The notes beneath the pieces were generated by a model. That model had not been told where the DNA came from. It saw nothing but the letters and a program-made list of their open reading frames with translations, and made no database searches. A program made the position numbers and the translations under genes. Source: Delphinus delphis (taxonomy: Eukaryota > Chordata > Mammalia > Artiodactyla > Delphinidae). From it: a stretch of DNA of 64,000 bases. The stretch is from contig NC_082701.1 in assembly GCF_949987515.2 (NCBI RefSeq), positions 36,163,755-36,227,754 of the forward strand, in the 5' to 3' direction. How positions within the stretch are numbered: the stretch's first letter is position 1; each line of letters starts with the position of its first letter. Below are positions 45,359-57,667 of this stretch, piece by piece.

Positions 45359-46009
45359 CCGATATATCCTTGTAAATGAGTTTAGCTACACACTCCCCTG
45401 ACACTGTCTAGTAACTCCATCAAACATTTATTATTTACTATGATTTCCTTTTCTAATTCAGTCATTCAATACAAATACATGCACGCATGCAGTAGTTAGG
45501 ATAACTGGAATTTTTTTAATGTAAATTTACTGATATAACTACCACCCATGTAAACTTCTCAGTCTTTCAGAGATAACATGGAATCCACCTAAATGTATTT
45601 TCCCTTTACCATGTATGGCAGCAAAGAAAACCAGTTCTGGCTGTTGTTTTCTCTTAACATCCCTTTATATGCTTCTCATCTGCACTTCTTCACCAGAGGC
45701 CAGTAAATGATAAATAAGAAGATCCATGCCAGTGATTGGCATCAATTTACAGTTAAAGTTTCATTGTTTCTCTAACATATCAATAGATCATTAATTGAGA
45801 ATATGGGAATATAGCCTTCTAATGCAGTTCTCAGGGAAAAAGGTAATAAAGCTGGTTAAGCAGAATGATCAGTACATCACCAAGATTACAAAGTAGGAGA
45901 CCCCATCATCCCTCCATCTCCCCACAAAGATCACCAATATTTGATCCCCCAAAACACTCTGCCTTTGGAGATCTCAGGAGTCCACTTTAAAAACTTAAGC
46001 AACACAAAA
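45359..46009. other. No recognised feature
   Basis: Unassigned sequence right of the L1 cluster; contains acatgcacgcatgc near 45478, nothing else of note. Confidence 0.4.
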
Positions 46010-47300
46010 TTAACTTTAAATAGATTATAACTTAAACACAAGGCCTGAATTTGTAAAACTTCTAGAAGAAAACAGGAAGAAATCTTGATATTGGTCTTAG
46101 AAATGATTTATCAGTTGTGACACCAAAATTTCAAGCAACAAAAGCAAAAATAAATAAGTGGGGCTACATCTAACTAAAAAGCTTCTACACAGCAAATGAA
46201 ACAATCAACAAAATGAAAAGGCAAACTATGGAATGGGAGATAATATTTGCAAACCATATATCAGGTAAAGTGTTAATATCCAAAATATATATAGAACTCA
46301 TACATTTCAATGGCAAAATAACAATTTGATTAAAAATGAGCAAGTGAACTGAATAGAGTCTTTTACAAAGAAAATATACAAATGGCCAAGACGTATATGA
46401 AGCAGTGTTTAACATCACTAATCATCAGGGAAATGTAACTCAAAACAACAATTAGATAGTACCTCACACCTGGTAGAATGTGGTTTATCAAAAAGATTAG
46501 AAATAACAAACTTTGACAAAGATGTTAAGATAAGGGTACCTTTGTGCACTTTTGGTAGGAATGTAAATTAATTCAACCATTATGGAAAAGAGTATGGAGT
46601 TCCTCAAAAAGTTAAGAGTAAAACTAGCATATGATCTAGCAATCCCACTTTTGGGTATATATCCAAAGGAAACAAAATCACTGTTGTGAAGAGCTAGCTA
46701 CACTTCCATGTTTATTCAGCATTATTCACAATAGCCAAGACATGGAAACAACCTAAATGTTAGTCTATGGATGAATTAAAGGGAGATTTGAAACTGTAAT
46801 ATTATTCAGCAATAAAAAAAAAAAAAAGAAAAAGAAATCCTGCCCTTGGTGATACCATGAATGGATCTTGAGAGCATTATGCTAAGTGAAATAAGTCAGA
46901 CAAAGAAATACATATACTGTATAATATCACTTGCATGTGGAATCTAAAAAAAGCCAAACTCATAGAAACAGAGAGTAGAATGGTGACTATCAGAGGCTTG
47001 AGAGATGAGGGAAATAGAAAGATACTGTTCAAAGGGTACAAACTTTCAGTTTTAGGATGAATAAGTTCTGGGGATGTACAGCATGGTGGCTATAGTTGAC
47101 AATACTCGACAGTTGCTATGGAAGTGGAGCCTTAATGTTCTTACCATAACAACAATAACAATAAAATGACGATTATGTGAGGTGAAGGATGTTTTAAATA
47201 ATCTTATTGTGGTATATACATTTTGCATTACATACATGTGTCAAATCATACACACCTTATTATATGCGACATATCTCATAAAGGTGGAATGAAAAAAGGA
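46010..47300 (+). mobile_element. Old L1 3' end (ORF2 C-terminal region and 3' UTR)
   Basis: Plus-strand L1 of the L1M type: 'acttctagaagaaaacagga', 'ctacacagcaaatgaaacaa', 'atcatcagggaaatgtaact', 'cccacttttgggtatatatc', then the 3' UTR with 'catggaaacaacctaaatgt', 'aagtgaaataagtcagacaa' and '...ggatgtacagcatggtggct'. An internal A14 run lies at 46811-46824. 5'-truncated at about 46010. Confidence 0.85.
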
Positions 47301-48204
47301 GTGATGATGTATTAGTAGCTTATCATGGCAATATCAGTTGCCTTCCTCCTAGCCCTATAACTTCCTCTTTGGCTCCTCTATATCATTATAGGGTTGTAAA
47401 CTAGCAGAAAGTGTCTTTAAAATTGTGACTTTTAATAAGAATTTCAAACATATGAGTTAAGTTTTAGAGCTTTAAAATAAGTCACTATAAATGTGTTTTA
47501 TTAAAAAATAAAATAGAAAAATCATGAGGAAACAGTGAAGAACTAGAAAACAATGTAGCAATCTAATCACACATTTGTTTCCCTTTAACTTGAGGTTTTG
47601 AACCATTAATTAACCTTAAAAATGAATGTGTACTGTATATAAATGTGTACGCAGTGCAGTGTTCTTAAGTGAACCAGTATTCTGACAGTAATAATTAATG
47701 AGTTAATAGCTGTGGCTATTTTAGGACAGTTTTAAAATATAATTTTGTGAAGAACATACAGGTTTACTGGTAAGTAGAAACTCATAAAATCTTAAATGAA
47801 GAAGGAAATTTAAAGAGCATATAATCCTTGGCAATACAAAAGCCTATCCTCAGTAAAATGGCAGTGCCTATCATGGTACTTGGCACCTACTTGGTGTTCA
47901 GTAGTTACTTGCCTAATATTTCCTTGCTGTGCTAGTAACATTGGATTATTACTACAATGATCTCATAGAACTTTCAAAAACACCTGAAGAGAGTCAGATC
48001 TGTTTTTGGTGAACTTTTGCCAGTTGGTGGAGATTGCTGCTTCCCTTACTATGAATTTTCACCCAGATATTTTAGAATTATTTCTAAAATTTATTCAGCC
48101 CTGATCATCAAAACAAACCAAGAAGTCTTTATGTTTTCTGCCAATTTTCCCTCTTTCACATGTCAATTAAAATTAGTTAGAAATATTTAAAACCCTCCCT
48201 TGGC
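47301..48204. other. No recognised feature
   Basis: AT-rich sequence. A short piece near 47855-47920 ('cctatcatggtacttggcac...cagtagttacttgcc') may be the end of a MIR or L2, too short to call. Confidence 0.35.
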
Positions 48205-48560
48205 ACATCTTCCACCAGTCGTTCTTCTAAAATTTCTTGAACAAGTGGTTCATTCTCAGTCTCCAGTTTTTCATTGTCTCTCATGCCTTGTGCTCACAAG
48301 TAACATCCTCAACATAGCCAGTTATCAAAGTGATCTCTCTGAAATAAGCAGATTTTACATTTTTTTCTCTCCTTTAAAATGTCCTCTTTTGAAACCTCAT
48401 TACTTTGTAATGTTTACTTTAATAAAGCATCTTAAAAACCACCTTCCTTGTATTATAAAGAATTTTTAAAAATAAGTATGCCTTATGATTTCCGCATTGT
48501 TTCTCCCTTACATTTGATGCTGTCTTGCACATCACATAGCCTCTTTCAGAGCTCTCAAAC
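48205..48560 (+). repeat. Possible L2 fragment
   Basis: 'cagttatcaaagtgatctct ctgaaataagcag' and 'tagcctctttcagagctctc aaacaccca' resemble L2 phrases (ccagagtgatctttctaaaa; tggcctcctttctgttcctcgaacacgcca) in the right order and spacing. Divergence is large. Confidence 0.4.
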
Positions 48561-50559
48561 ACCCACACACTCACACTACCTTTTTCCTGGAAAAGGGTCA
48601 GATTTTTAGTTATAAGTAATTATGAAGACTTTTCTTCAGCAAAGATTCCCTGGGGCTGACAAATAGTCTTACAGCCCTAATTAAATTATTTTATGGTAAA
48701 TCTAATAACTATTCTTGTTTAGGTAAAAAACGTTTGGGATTTTTGCTTTTAAAAAACTTCAAAATAGGAGGAGAGTTCAACCAACCACAAGGACACATAT
48801 ATAGAGCATGATCTCATTCCTTAACAACTAGGTAGGATTTAAAAAAAAATGTCTTAATATCTAATTTAAGATAGCAGACAGTTTAATACATTTATCACTC
48901 ATTAATAATATTGCTTTGAAATATAACAGAAGAAATACACAAATGAAATAAATCCATAACTCTGCTGTAAATTCAGAATGAGTCCCATCAACAAACTAAA
49001 TGGTAGAGAACTTCTTGAACATAGAATGAAAATAAGGCCAAATGCATACCTGAGCTCCTTGAAATCCTATTTGAGTTAAAGAAGAGACCGTCAAAAAGGA
49101 GTGAATTGTTTTGCATAAGAATTCCAGAATAATTTAAAAATGAGAGGTAATGGGGCAGAAGAGAATCAACCATAGTGTAGTCAGCAAAGAAACTAATTAG
49201 AGAGATGGAAACAGTTGTATGAATCTTTTATTATCAGAAGTAACTTCTGTCACCACTATTTGCCCTCAGGATAAATCACAAATATAGCCAAACCAAATGA
49301 AAAACAAACTGAAAAAGTAGCCTGAGATTCCTAAGGATACTTAAAATTATGAAAGCACACACATAGAGAAGACAATCTACCCACATTTGTATACATTCAA
49401 CTGACCAACTACTTGTTGATCTCACTTCTGAGGTTTGAATTTAGCTCTTTCATGGATACCGTGAGAAATCTTTTTAGTGTGTGTTTCAGAGTAGTTTTCT
49501 GTCGCTTGGATCTTTAAGAACAGTTGCTCAGGGATATATATATGTATATGGAATTTTATACTGGGTTGACATTATGCAGAGGTGGTGAGACAATTTCTCC
49601 TGCCCACCCAGATTCCCAGATGGGAAATTATCAGCAGAGACAATAAATGATTTAACTGATCATGTAATTAGATGGATCCATATACACACTGAGGATGAAG
49701 TGTGGGAAATAAATAACAATGGATTCTATGAAATGCTGAACTTTCATTTTATTTTACATCACAACTAAGTCTGCTATGTTGCCTAAATTCATTTCAATAT
49801 TTTAAGACCTTTATCAGGAAAGAGTAACACCCCAACTATTGGAAGAAGACTGGAAGGATCCACAGAATTTAGCAAGCCACTGAATGGCCCAATGACACTG
49901 AAATATCACTCAGAGTTAGTAAAGTTAACAATTGTCCCCATCTGCTATCACTCATTGTTTCTCAAAATATAATTGTAATTAAACACAACATGATCTGAAG
50001 GACTGAATGAAGACATGAGTGAAGAAGAAAAAAGATGTATTTAGAATAAATGAGAGAAATTTATCAATATATTCTCTAATAATTTGGGTTAAATATGTGG
50101 ACTTAGATTTTATGGGCACAAATCTAAGACAGAATGAAATAATTTGGGGTTGGGCTGAATTGATGTATGTGCAATCACCAGAGGTTCTGTATTTCACATG
50201 CTTGTTGGAACCTCCTTAGTCATTAAAACACATTCCAAATTTGCAACACAATCAGAACCGAACAGTGACCAGAAAGCCTTTGAGTGACTGAGGGTGAAGG
50301 ATCCAATAACTGTAGGCAATAAAAAAGCTGGATGAGATCTTTAAGAATACTTAACATCTCACCATGTCTGATGGTCAGTTTCAGACCCTTTCCTCTTGAT
50401 CAAGTGAAACAATTGACCAAAATTTTTTAAATAGAGTTCTCCTGTTTGTCCTCTGTAGGCCTGGAACATCTATGAGACATTTGTAATTTCTGATTTCAGG
50501 TTGAGTGTAATGAATCTTAGGGTCTTGTTCCCAAGTGCTAACTGTTAAATGCCATTAAC
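48561..50559. other. No recognised feature
   Basis: Two kilobases of unassigned AT-rich DNA. The 61-72 codon frames on both strands have no recognisable domain. Confidence 0.45.
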
Positions 50560-51334
50560 AAAGTGAGTACAGTCATTGTAAAGACAGCACTGTGGCATAA
50601 AAATCAGGGTTCAGTGAATAGTCTGACATCAAGAGATCTCTTGATAACCAATCAAGGATTCACCAGGGACAAAATCAACAATTCACAAGTCCCTAAGACA
50701 AAGGGCTCACTTGAGTTACCAGGCTGTGTAAGGAGCTCTTTGCTGGAAACTGCCCCTGGCCTGAAACCCCTTTTCTTGTCACTTTAGCAAAGCTACATTG
50801 TAACTAACTTTTAAACCAGGCACCCTCATGCTCTACTCATCTCCAGCTCAAGCATGCCTTTTAAATCTTTTAATCACACAATACCTTGCTTAACTTGTTG
50901 GTTCGTTCCACAGATCAAAGAAGTGGAAGTGAAGAATAAGTAATTAACAGATGACAAGGTTCTTCTTTAACTTCCCCTTCAGTAATCTGAACAAAGTGTG
51001 TGACCAAACTGTGTGAAGAACCTAACATCTAGAGGAAGATCACAAAGAGTCAATGAGCCTGCACACAAGCCTGCACACAGTGAGAAATGGTGACAACTCT
51101 GACCTCCTATCTCAATGATTAACTGAGATTACTTTCCTGTTTCTCTTTAAAAGTTTCATTACTGGGAAGAATTTTCAGAAGTGGTTTTGGGAAGATGCTG
51201 AGTCCACCATCTCCCCAGATATCCAGCATTCTAAATTAAAGGCATCTTTCGTTTCTACCATTTGTGAGTACTGATTTTGTAAGTGACAAGCAGTGGAACC
51301 CATGTTCAATAACAGCTGCAGACTCAGATCTCTG
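50560..51334. other. LTR-like block, unassigned
   Basis: Less AT-rich than its surroundings, with features sometimes seen in LTRs: 'tctaaattaaaggcatcttt' resembling a poly(A) signal region, then 'gattttgtaagtgacaagca gtggaaccca'. I see no clear TG...CA ends or target duplication. It abuts the truncated end of L1-F. Confidence 0.25.
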
Positions 51335-53950
51335 AAGAGACTGTCTTTTCTCCATTGTATATTCTTGCCTCCTTTGTCATAGATTAGGTGACCATAAGTG
51401 TGTGGGTTTATCTATGGCTTTCTTTCATGTTCCATTGATCTATAGTTCTGTTTTTGTGCCAGTACCATACTGTTTTGCTGACTGTAGCTTTGTAGTATAG
51501 TCTGAATACAGGGAGCCTGGTTCCTCCAGTTGTGGTTTTCTTTCTCAGGATTACTTTTGCTCTTTGGGGTCTTTTATGTTTCCATAAAAATTGTAAAATA
51601 TTTTGTTGTAATTCTGTGAAAGATGCCATTCTTTGATGCCATTTTTAAAATGCCACAGTTTGATAGGGATTGCATACAATCTGTAAATTGCTTTGGGTAG
51701 TATAGTCATTTTCACAATATTGATTCTTCCAATCCAAGAACATTGTATATCTCTCCATCTGTTTGTGTCATTTTTTTTTCTTTCACCAGTATCTTATAGT
51801 TTTCTGAGTACAGTTCTTTTGCCTCCTTAGGTAGGTGCAGTCCTAGGTATTTTATTCTTTTTGATGCAATGGTGAATGGGGTTATTTCCTTAACTTCTCT
51901 TTCTGATCTTTCATTGTTAGTGTGTAGGAATGCAAAAGATTTTTGTGTATTAATTTTGTATCCTGCAACTTTACCAAATTCATTGATAAGCTCTGGTAGT
52001 TTTCTGGTAGCATATTTAAGATTTTCTCTGAATAGTATCATGACATCATGGTCATCTGCAAACAGTGGCAGTTTAATGATTTTCTAATCTGGACTCATTT
52101 TATTTCTTTTTCTCTTCTGATGGCCAGCTTCCAAAACTATTTTGAACAAAAATGATTAGAGGACATCCTCATCTGATCTTTCTGCATCTATTGAGATGAT
52201 CATGTGTTTTTTATTCTTCAATTTGTTAATGTGGTGTATTACATTGACTGATTTGCATACATTGAAGAACCTTGCATCCCAGTGATAAATCCTATTGATC
52301 AGGGTGTATGATCCTTTTAATGTTGGATTTTTTTTCTAGTATAATGTTGAGGATTTTTGTGTCTACATTCATCATTGATATTGGCCTGTAATTTTCTTTT
52401 CTTGTGATATCTTTGTCTGGTTTTGGTATCAGGATGATTGTGGCCTTGTAGAGTGAGTTTTGGAGTGTTCCTTCCTCTGCAATTTTTTGGAAGTGTTTCA
52501 AGAGGGTAGGTGTTAACTTTTCTCTAAATGTTTAATATAATTTGACTGTGAAGCTATCTGGTCCTGGACTTTTGTTTGTTGGAGGATTTTAAATCAATTT
52601 CAATTTCAGTACTTGTGATTGGTCTGGTCATATTTTCTCTTTCTCCCTAGTTCAGTCTTGGAAGGTTATATCTTTCTTAGAGTTTGTCCATTTCTTCTAG
52701 GTTGTCAATTTTATTGGCATATAGTTGTTTGTAGTAGTCTCTTATGATCCATTGTATTTTTGCAGTGTCAGTTGTAACTTCCCCTTTTTCATTTTCAATT
52801 TTATTGATTTGAATCCTCTCCCTTTTTTTCTTGATGAGTCTAACTAAAGGTTTATCAATTTTGTTTATCTTCTAAAAGAACCAGTTTTTAGTTTCATTAA
52901 ACTTTTCTATTGTTTTCTGTATTTCTGCTCTGATATTTATTATTTCTTTCCTTCTACTAACTTTTGGCTTTGTTTTTTCTTCTTTCCCTAGTTGCTTTAT
53001 GTGTAAGAATCGGTTGTTTATTTGAGATATTTCTTGTTCCTTGGGGTAAGATTGTATTGCTATAAACTGCCCTCTTAGAACTGCTTTTGTTGTGTCCCAT
53101 AGGTTTTGGATTGTTGTGTTTTCATTGTCTTTTTTCTCTAGATATTTTTTTGATTTCCTCTTTGATTATCTTCAGGGATCCATTGATTATTTAGTAACTT
53201 TTTTTTTTAGCCTCCATATGTTTATGTTTTTTACAGTGTTTTTTCCTGTAGTTGATTTCTAATCTCATAATGTTGTCATCAGAAAATATGCTTAATATGA
53301 TTTCAATTTTCTTAAGTTTACCAAGACTTGATTTGTGATCCAAGATGTGATCCTGAAGAATATTCCATGTACACTTGAAAAGACAGTGTATTCTGCAGCT
53401 TTTGGATGGAATGCCCTATAAATATCAATTAAGTCTCCTGTTCTAATGTGTTATTTAAGGCTTATGTTCCTTATTTATTTTCTGTCTGGATGATCTATCC
53501 TTAGGTGTAAGTAGGGTGTTGAAGTCACCCACTATTATTGTATTATTCTCGATTTCCCTTTTTATGGCTGATAGCATTTGAATTATGTATTGAGCTTCTC
53601 CTATGTTTGGTACATATATCTTTACAATAGTTATGTCTTCCTCTTGGATTGGTCCCTTGATCATTATGTAGTGTCCTTCCTTTTCACTTGTAACAATCTT
53701 TATTTTAAAGTCTATTTCATCTGATATGAGTATTGTTACTCCAGCTTTCTTTTGATTTCCATTTGCATGTAATATCTTTTTCCATCCCCTCACTTTCAGT
53801 CTATATGTGTCCCTAGGTCAGAAGTGGGTCTCTTGTAGACTGCATGCATAGAGTTTTTGTTTTTGTATCCATTCAGCCAGTCTATGTCTTTTGGTTGGAG
53901 CATTTAATCCATTTACATTTAAGGTAATTATCAATATGTATGTTCCTATT
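51335..53950 (-). pseudogene. L1-F ORF2 remnant
   Basis: The frame at 51408-51629 carries the [20 protein letters not shown] phrase. The frame at 51712-52041 carries MILFRENLKYATRKLPELIN, the segment right after the RT active site, and KIKYLG-type sequence. The frame at 52292-52501 carries [20 protein letters not shown]. The frame at 53455-53793 carries endonuclease phrases AGVTILISDEIDFKIK and IVGDFNT. Many stops and at least one deletion. No activity possible. Confidence 0.85.
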
Positions 53951-54004
53951 GCCATTTTCTTAATAGTTTTGGGTTTGTTTTGTAGGTCTTTTTCTTGTTC
54001 TTCT

Positions 54005-54888
54005 CTTGTGTTTCCTGCCTAGAGATTTTCCTTTAGTATGTGTTGTAAAGCTGGTTTGCTGGTGCTGAATTCTCTTAGGTTTTGCTTGTCTGTAAAGCTT
54101 TTGATTTGTCTGTCAAATCTGAATGAGAGCCTTTCTGGGTAGAGTATTCTTGGTTGTAGGTTTTTCCCTTTCATCACGTTAAATATGGCATGCCATTCTC
54201 TTCTGGCCTGCAGAGTTTCTTCTCAAAAATCAGCTGATAACCTTATGGGGATTCCCTTGTATGTTATTTGTTGCTTTCTCTTTATGCTTTTAATATTTTT
54301 TCTTTGTATTTAATTTTCATTAGTTTGATTAATACATGTCTCATCATGTTTCTCCTTGGATTTATCTTGTATGGGACTCTCTGCACTTCCTGGACTTGGA
54401 TGACTATTTCATTTCCCATGTTAGGGAATTTTTCAACTATAATATCTTCAAATATTTTCTCTGACACTTTCTCTTTCTCTTCTTCTTCTGAGACCTTTAT
54501 AATTCAAATATAGGTGCATTAAATGATGTCTCAGAAGTCCCTCATTTCTTTTCATTCTTTTATCTTTATTCTGTTCTGTGACAGTGATTTCCACCATTCT
54601 GTCTTCCAGCTAACTTATCTGTTCTTCTGCCTCTGTTATTCTGCTATTGTTACCTTCTAGTGTATTTTTCATTTCATTTATTTTATTGTTCATCTGTTTG
54701 TTCTTTAGTTCTTCTAGGGCTTTGTTAAACCCTTCTTGTACTTTCTTGGTCTGTGCCTCCATTCTATTTCCAAGATCTTGCGTCATCTTTACTATCACTA
54801 TTCTGAATTCTTTTTCAGGTAGATTGCCTATCTCATCTTCATTTAGTTGGTCTTGTAGGTTTTTACTTTGCTCCTTCGTCTGCAGCAT
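54005..54888 (-). pseudogene. L1-F ORF1 remnant
   Basis: The N-terminal half is open at 54610-54888: SLPEKEF-like NLPEKEFRIVIVKMTQDLGN, then a coiled coil ending ITEAEEQIS. RRM fragments are at 54282-54467 (QVQEVQRVPYKINPRRN, RHVLIKLMKIKYKEKILKA). It contains an extra MEAQTKKVQ stretch in the coiled coil relative to L1-C. Frame breaks separate the pieces. Confidence 0.83.
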
Positions 54889-55303
54889 ATTCCTCTGTCA
54901 TCTCATTTTGTCTAACTTACTGTGTTTGTGGTCTCCTTCCTGCAGGCTGCAGGGTCATAGTTCCTCTTACTTCTGGTGTTTGCCCCCTCGTGGGTGAGGT
55001 TGGTCCAGGGGTTTCTGTCAACTTCCTGGTGAGAGGGACTTGTGCCTGTGCTTTTGTAGGTGAAGCTGGGTCTTTTTTCCTCTGGTGAACAGGGCCATTT
55101 CAAAGGGTGTGTTTTGGGGTGTCTGTGAGCTTAGTGTGATGATAGGCAGCCTGTATACTGATGGGTGGGGCTGTGTTCCTGTACTGCTGGTTGTTTGAAC
55201 TGAGGCTTCCAGCACTGGAGCTTGCAGGCTGTTGGATTGAGCCAGGTCTTGGTGCCAAGATGGGGACCTCTGGGAGACCTCATGTCAATTAATATTCCTT
55301 GGA

Positions 55304-55420
55304 CCAGGAATTCTGTGGTGGTCTAGTGGCCAGGACTCAGCACTCCCACCATGAGGGCTCAGGTTTGATGGCCATCTGGTGAACCAAGACCTCAGAAGCC
55401 ATGTGATGCAGTCAAGAAAA
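55304..55420 (+). repeat. CHR-1-like SINE in L1-F 5' UTR
   Basis: 'ccaggaattctgtggtggtc tagtggccaggactcagcac...ctcaggtttgatggccatct ggtgaac...agaagccatgtgatgcagtc' matches the short CHR-1-type SINE in plus orientation, followed by a very long A-rich tail. No clear target duplication could be picked out within the AT-rich flank. Confidence 0.8.
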
Positions 55421-55995
55421 GAAAAAAAAAAGGAAAAGAAAACAGACAATGAAAACCAATTCAAACAATAAAACAAAACCAATGAAACAAAAGTAAACAA
55501 ACAAAATATAAAGAAGACAAAAAGAAAACAACCAACGCAAGAAAAAAACCCAAAACTAAAACAAACAATAAAAACAAAACTAAAAAATACAAAAAACAAG
55601 AAAAACAAAGAAAACAAAAAATAGACACAGAAAATGACAACAAAGCAAGAAAAGGGAAACAGATAAAAAACAAGACATACAATAAAAGCAAAACCAAACA
55701 AAAATAAAAAACAGAAACACAAAAACACAAAGAAAACAACCAAACAAAAATACCAAAATACCACAAAAGCAATCAAAACAAAACTAACAAAAACAAAAAG
55801 AAAACAAAAAAATAAACACATAAATGACAACAACAAAATAAAACAAAACAAAACAAAAAACAAAAAAATGAAACCAGAAAAGAAAAAAAAAATTTAAAAA
55901 GCAAAAAAGACAACAAACCCAAACAAAAATAAACCAAAAAACTAAAAATAGACAAAAAATATATTTAAAAAATTTTAAATAAATATATAATTAAA
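55421..55995 (+). repeat. ~570-bp A/C-rich low-complexity tract (SINE tail expansion)
   Basis: Almost entirely A and C with rare G and T, built from variants of AAAAC, AAAC and AAAAAC. It starts directly at the SINE's A tail and ends where L1-F 5' UTR resumes (tctctggggcctcc near 56020). The hydrophobic minus-strand frames of 60-192 codons here (Phe/Leu/Val/Cys only) are composition artefacts. Confidence 0.88.
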
Positions 55996-56556
55996 ATTAA
56001 AACAATAGCAACAAACAATTCTCTGGGGCCTCCACTATCAGTGTCTTTACCCCAAAGTGAGCCACAGTCACCCCCCTCCTCTCTGGGAGGCCTTCCAATA
56101 CCTCTAGGTAGGTCTCTGGACACACTGTGGGCACCATGGTGGCAACTCAGACTCTGACCTGGCCCAAGTCCCACGTGTACATGCCCTCAAACGCCACAGC
56201 TGTTAAAGCTAGACTGGTCTCAGTTGTGAGAGTACTCATTGTTCACTCAGATGTTCTTCAGATGTTGGATATACCAGGCTGATTGCAGTGGTTTAATCTG
56301 TGACTTTTACAGCTGCACAGATATATTCCTGTCCCTCTTCCTTAATCACACAGCCCCTGTGGCTCAGCTTTAGTTTTGGCCTCACCTCTGCATGTGGGCC
56401 GCACTCAGGAGTCTGCTCTCTGCCCAGACGAGAGGGGACGAAGGCAGCAGCTGACTGGGGGACACTTGCTTGCTTAGGTGGGAGGGTCTAGAGGTGGCAA
56501 CTGATTGGGACACACATGCTTGCTCAGGCAGGAGGGGCATAAGGTAGTTAAGACTG

Positions 56557-56917
56557 GGTCCTGATAAACCTAGGGACAGTACAGGAATAAAGACACAGAT
56601 GTAGAGAATGGACTTGATGACACAGTGAGGGGGAAGTGTAAGCTTGGGCAAAGTGAGAGAGTCGCATGGACATATATACACTACCAAATGTAAACTAGAT
56701 AGCTAGTGGGAAGCAGCCACATAGCAGAGGGAGATCAGTTTGATGCTTTGTGTCCACCTAGAGGGGTGGGATAGGGAGGGTGGGAGGGAGATGCAAGAGA
56801 GAGGAGATATCAGGATATATGTTTATGTATAGCTGATTCACTTTGTTATACAGCAGAAACTAACACACCATTGTAAAACAGTTATACTCCAATAAAGATG
56901 TTAAAAAAAAAAAAAAA
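56557..56917 (+). mobile_element. Short 5'-truncated L1 3' end, plus strand
   Basis: About 360 bp of sense L1 3' UTR ('aactagatagctagtgggaa gcagccaca', 'gggatagggagggtggga', 'caccattgtaaaacagttat', 'ccaataaagatgtt') ending in A17. aataaa at about 56892 serves as poly(A) signal. Flanked by aagactg at 56550-56556 and 56918-56924. Inserted into the L1-F 5' UTR. Confidence 0.92.
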
Positions 56918-57650
56918 AAGACTGAGGCATGCACAATCACTCTGCTGGGAATCCCCCCCAGTGCCCACAGCATCAGGGACTGGTGTATGGGGAGAAAGTC
57001 CATGATGGTAGCCCCACCCCTTGATCATCACTTAACAATGACACCTCACTTCCAAGGCAGTCTGTGCTTCCTCCAGGATCATTCCCAGCTCTGGAACTCC
57101 TCACTCCTATCCCTACAGGCTGTCTCCACACAGCTGAGCTCCTCACTCCCACCCCTTCAGGCCATGTCCATGCAGCCAACACCAGTCCTCTTCCCAGGCC
57201 CACTCTCGTAACCCCACGCTTTAGCACCCAGCCCCCACCTATAATGGTGGACACCAGTCTCAGACTGGGGCATGCAGGGCTATGATACAGACCATCTGTG
57301 CAAGACTTGCTCTATCCTGCCTGTCACAGACCAGCCACTACACTTTCTTCCAATAGCCCCCAAAGCTTCCCCTCTATTTCAGAGTATTTTCCACCGGTGA
57401 GGGGTTAGAGTAACCTCTCCTCTCCTTCAGCCCCACTCAAGGGGTGTGGGTCCCATCCCATTTCCCTTTTTCTTTTTCTTCCCTTTCTCTTCTTCATCCT
57501 ACCCAGTTATGCAGGAATCTTTTCTTGTCCTTTTATGTGTCTGAGGTCCTCTGCTAGTATTCAGCTGGTGCTCTGTGTGAATTTTTCCACTTGTAGATGT
57601 ATTCTTGATGTACTTGTGGGGAGAAGTGAACCCCAGGTCCTCCTATTCCA

Positions 57651-57658
57651 CCATCTTG
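57651..57658 (-). promoter_or_regulatory. YY1-like site at L1-F 5' end
   Basis: ccatcttg, i.e. caagatgg on the element strand, marking the true 5' end of L1-F. Confidence 0.5.
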
Positions 57659-57667
57659 ACTGCTCTC

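Larger units (their letters stand above)
51335..57667 (-). mobile_element. L1-F: old L1 with complete 5' end, lacking its 3' end
   Basis: Minus-strand element: ORF2 C-terminal part (51335-52140), a deletion joint near 52150, RT and endonuclease (to about 53950), ORF1 (about 54005-54888), then a 5' UTR that reaches the inverted gtcaagatggtggaatagga start at 57644-57660. The 5' UTR is interrupted by a SINE with a long A/C-rich tail and by a short plus-strand L1. No 3' UTR or poly(A) at 51335, so the 3' end was lost secondarily. Confidence 0.88.

Noticed and set aside
55285..55955. Minus-strand hydrophobic frames of 192, 103 and 60 codons resembling membrane proteins
   Set aside because: They are translations of the complement of an A/C-rich tract; only Phe, Leu, Val, Cys, Ser and Tyr codons are possible, in several frames at once.
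15755..57667. Retroviral gag/pol as the source of the reverse-transcriptase motifs
   Set aside because: The motif set (endonuclease CLQETHF, FADD RT, C-terminal Cys motif, ORF1 coiled coil with RRM, poly(A) tails, target duplications) is that of LINE-1, with no LTRs, protease, RNase H or integrase attached.
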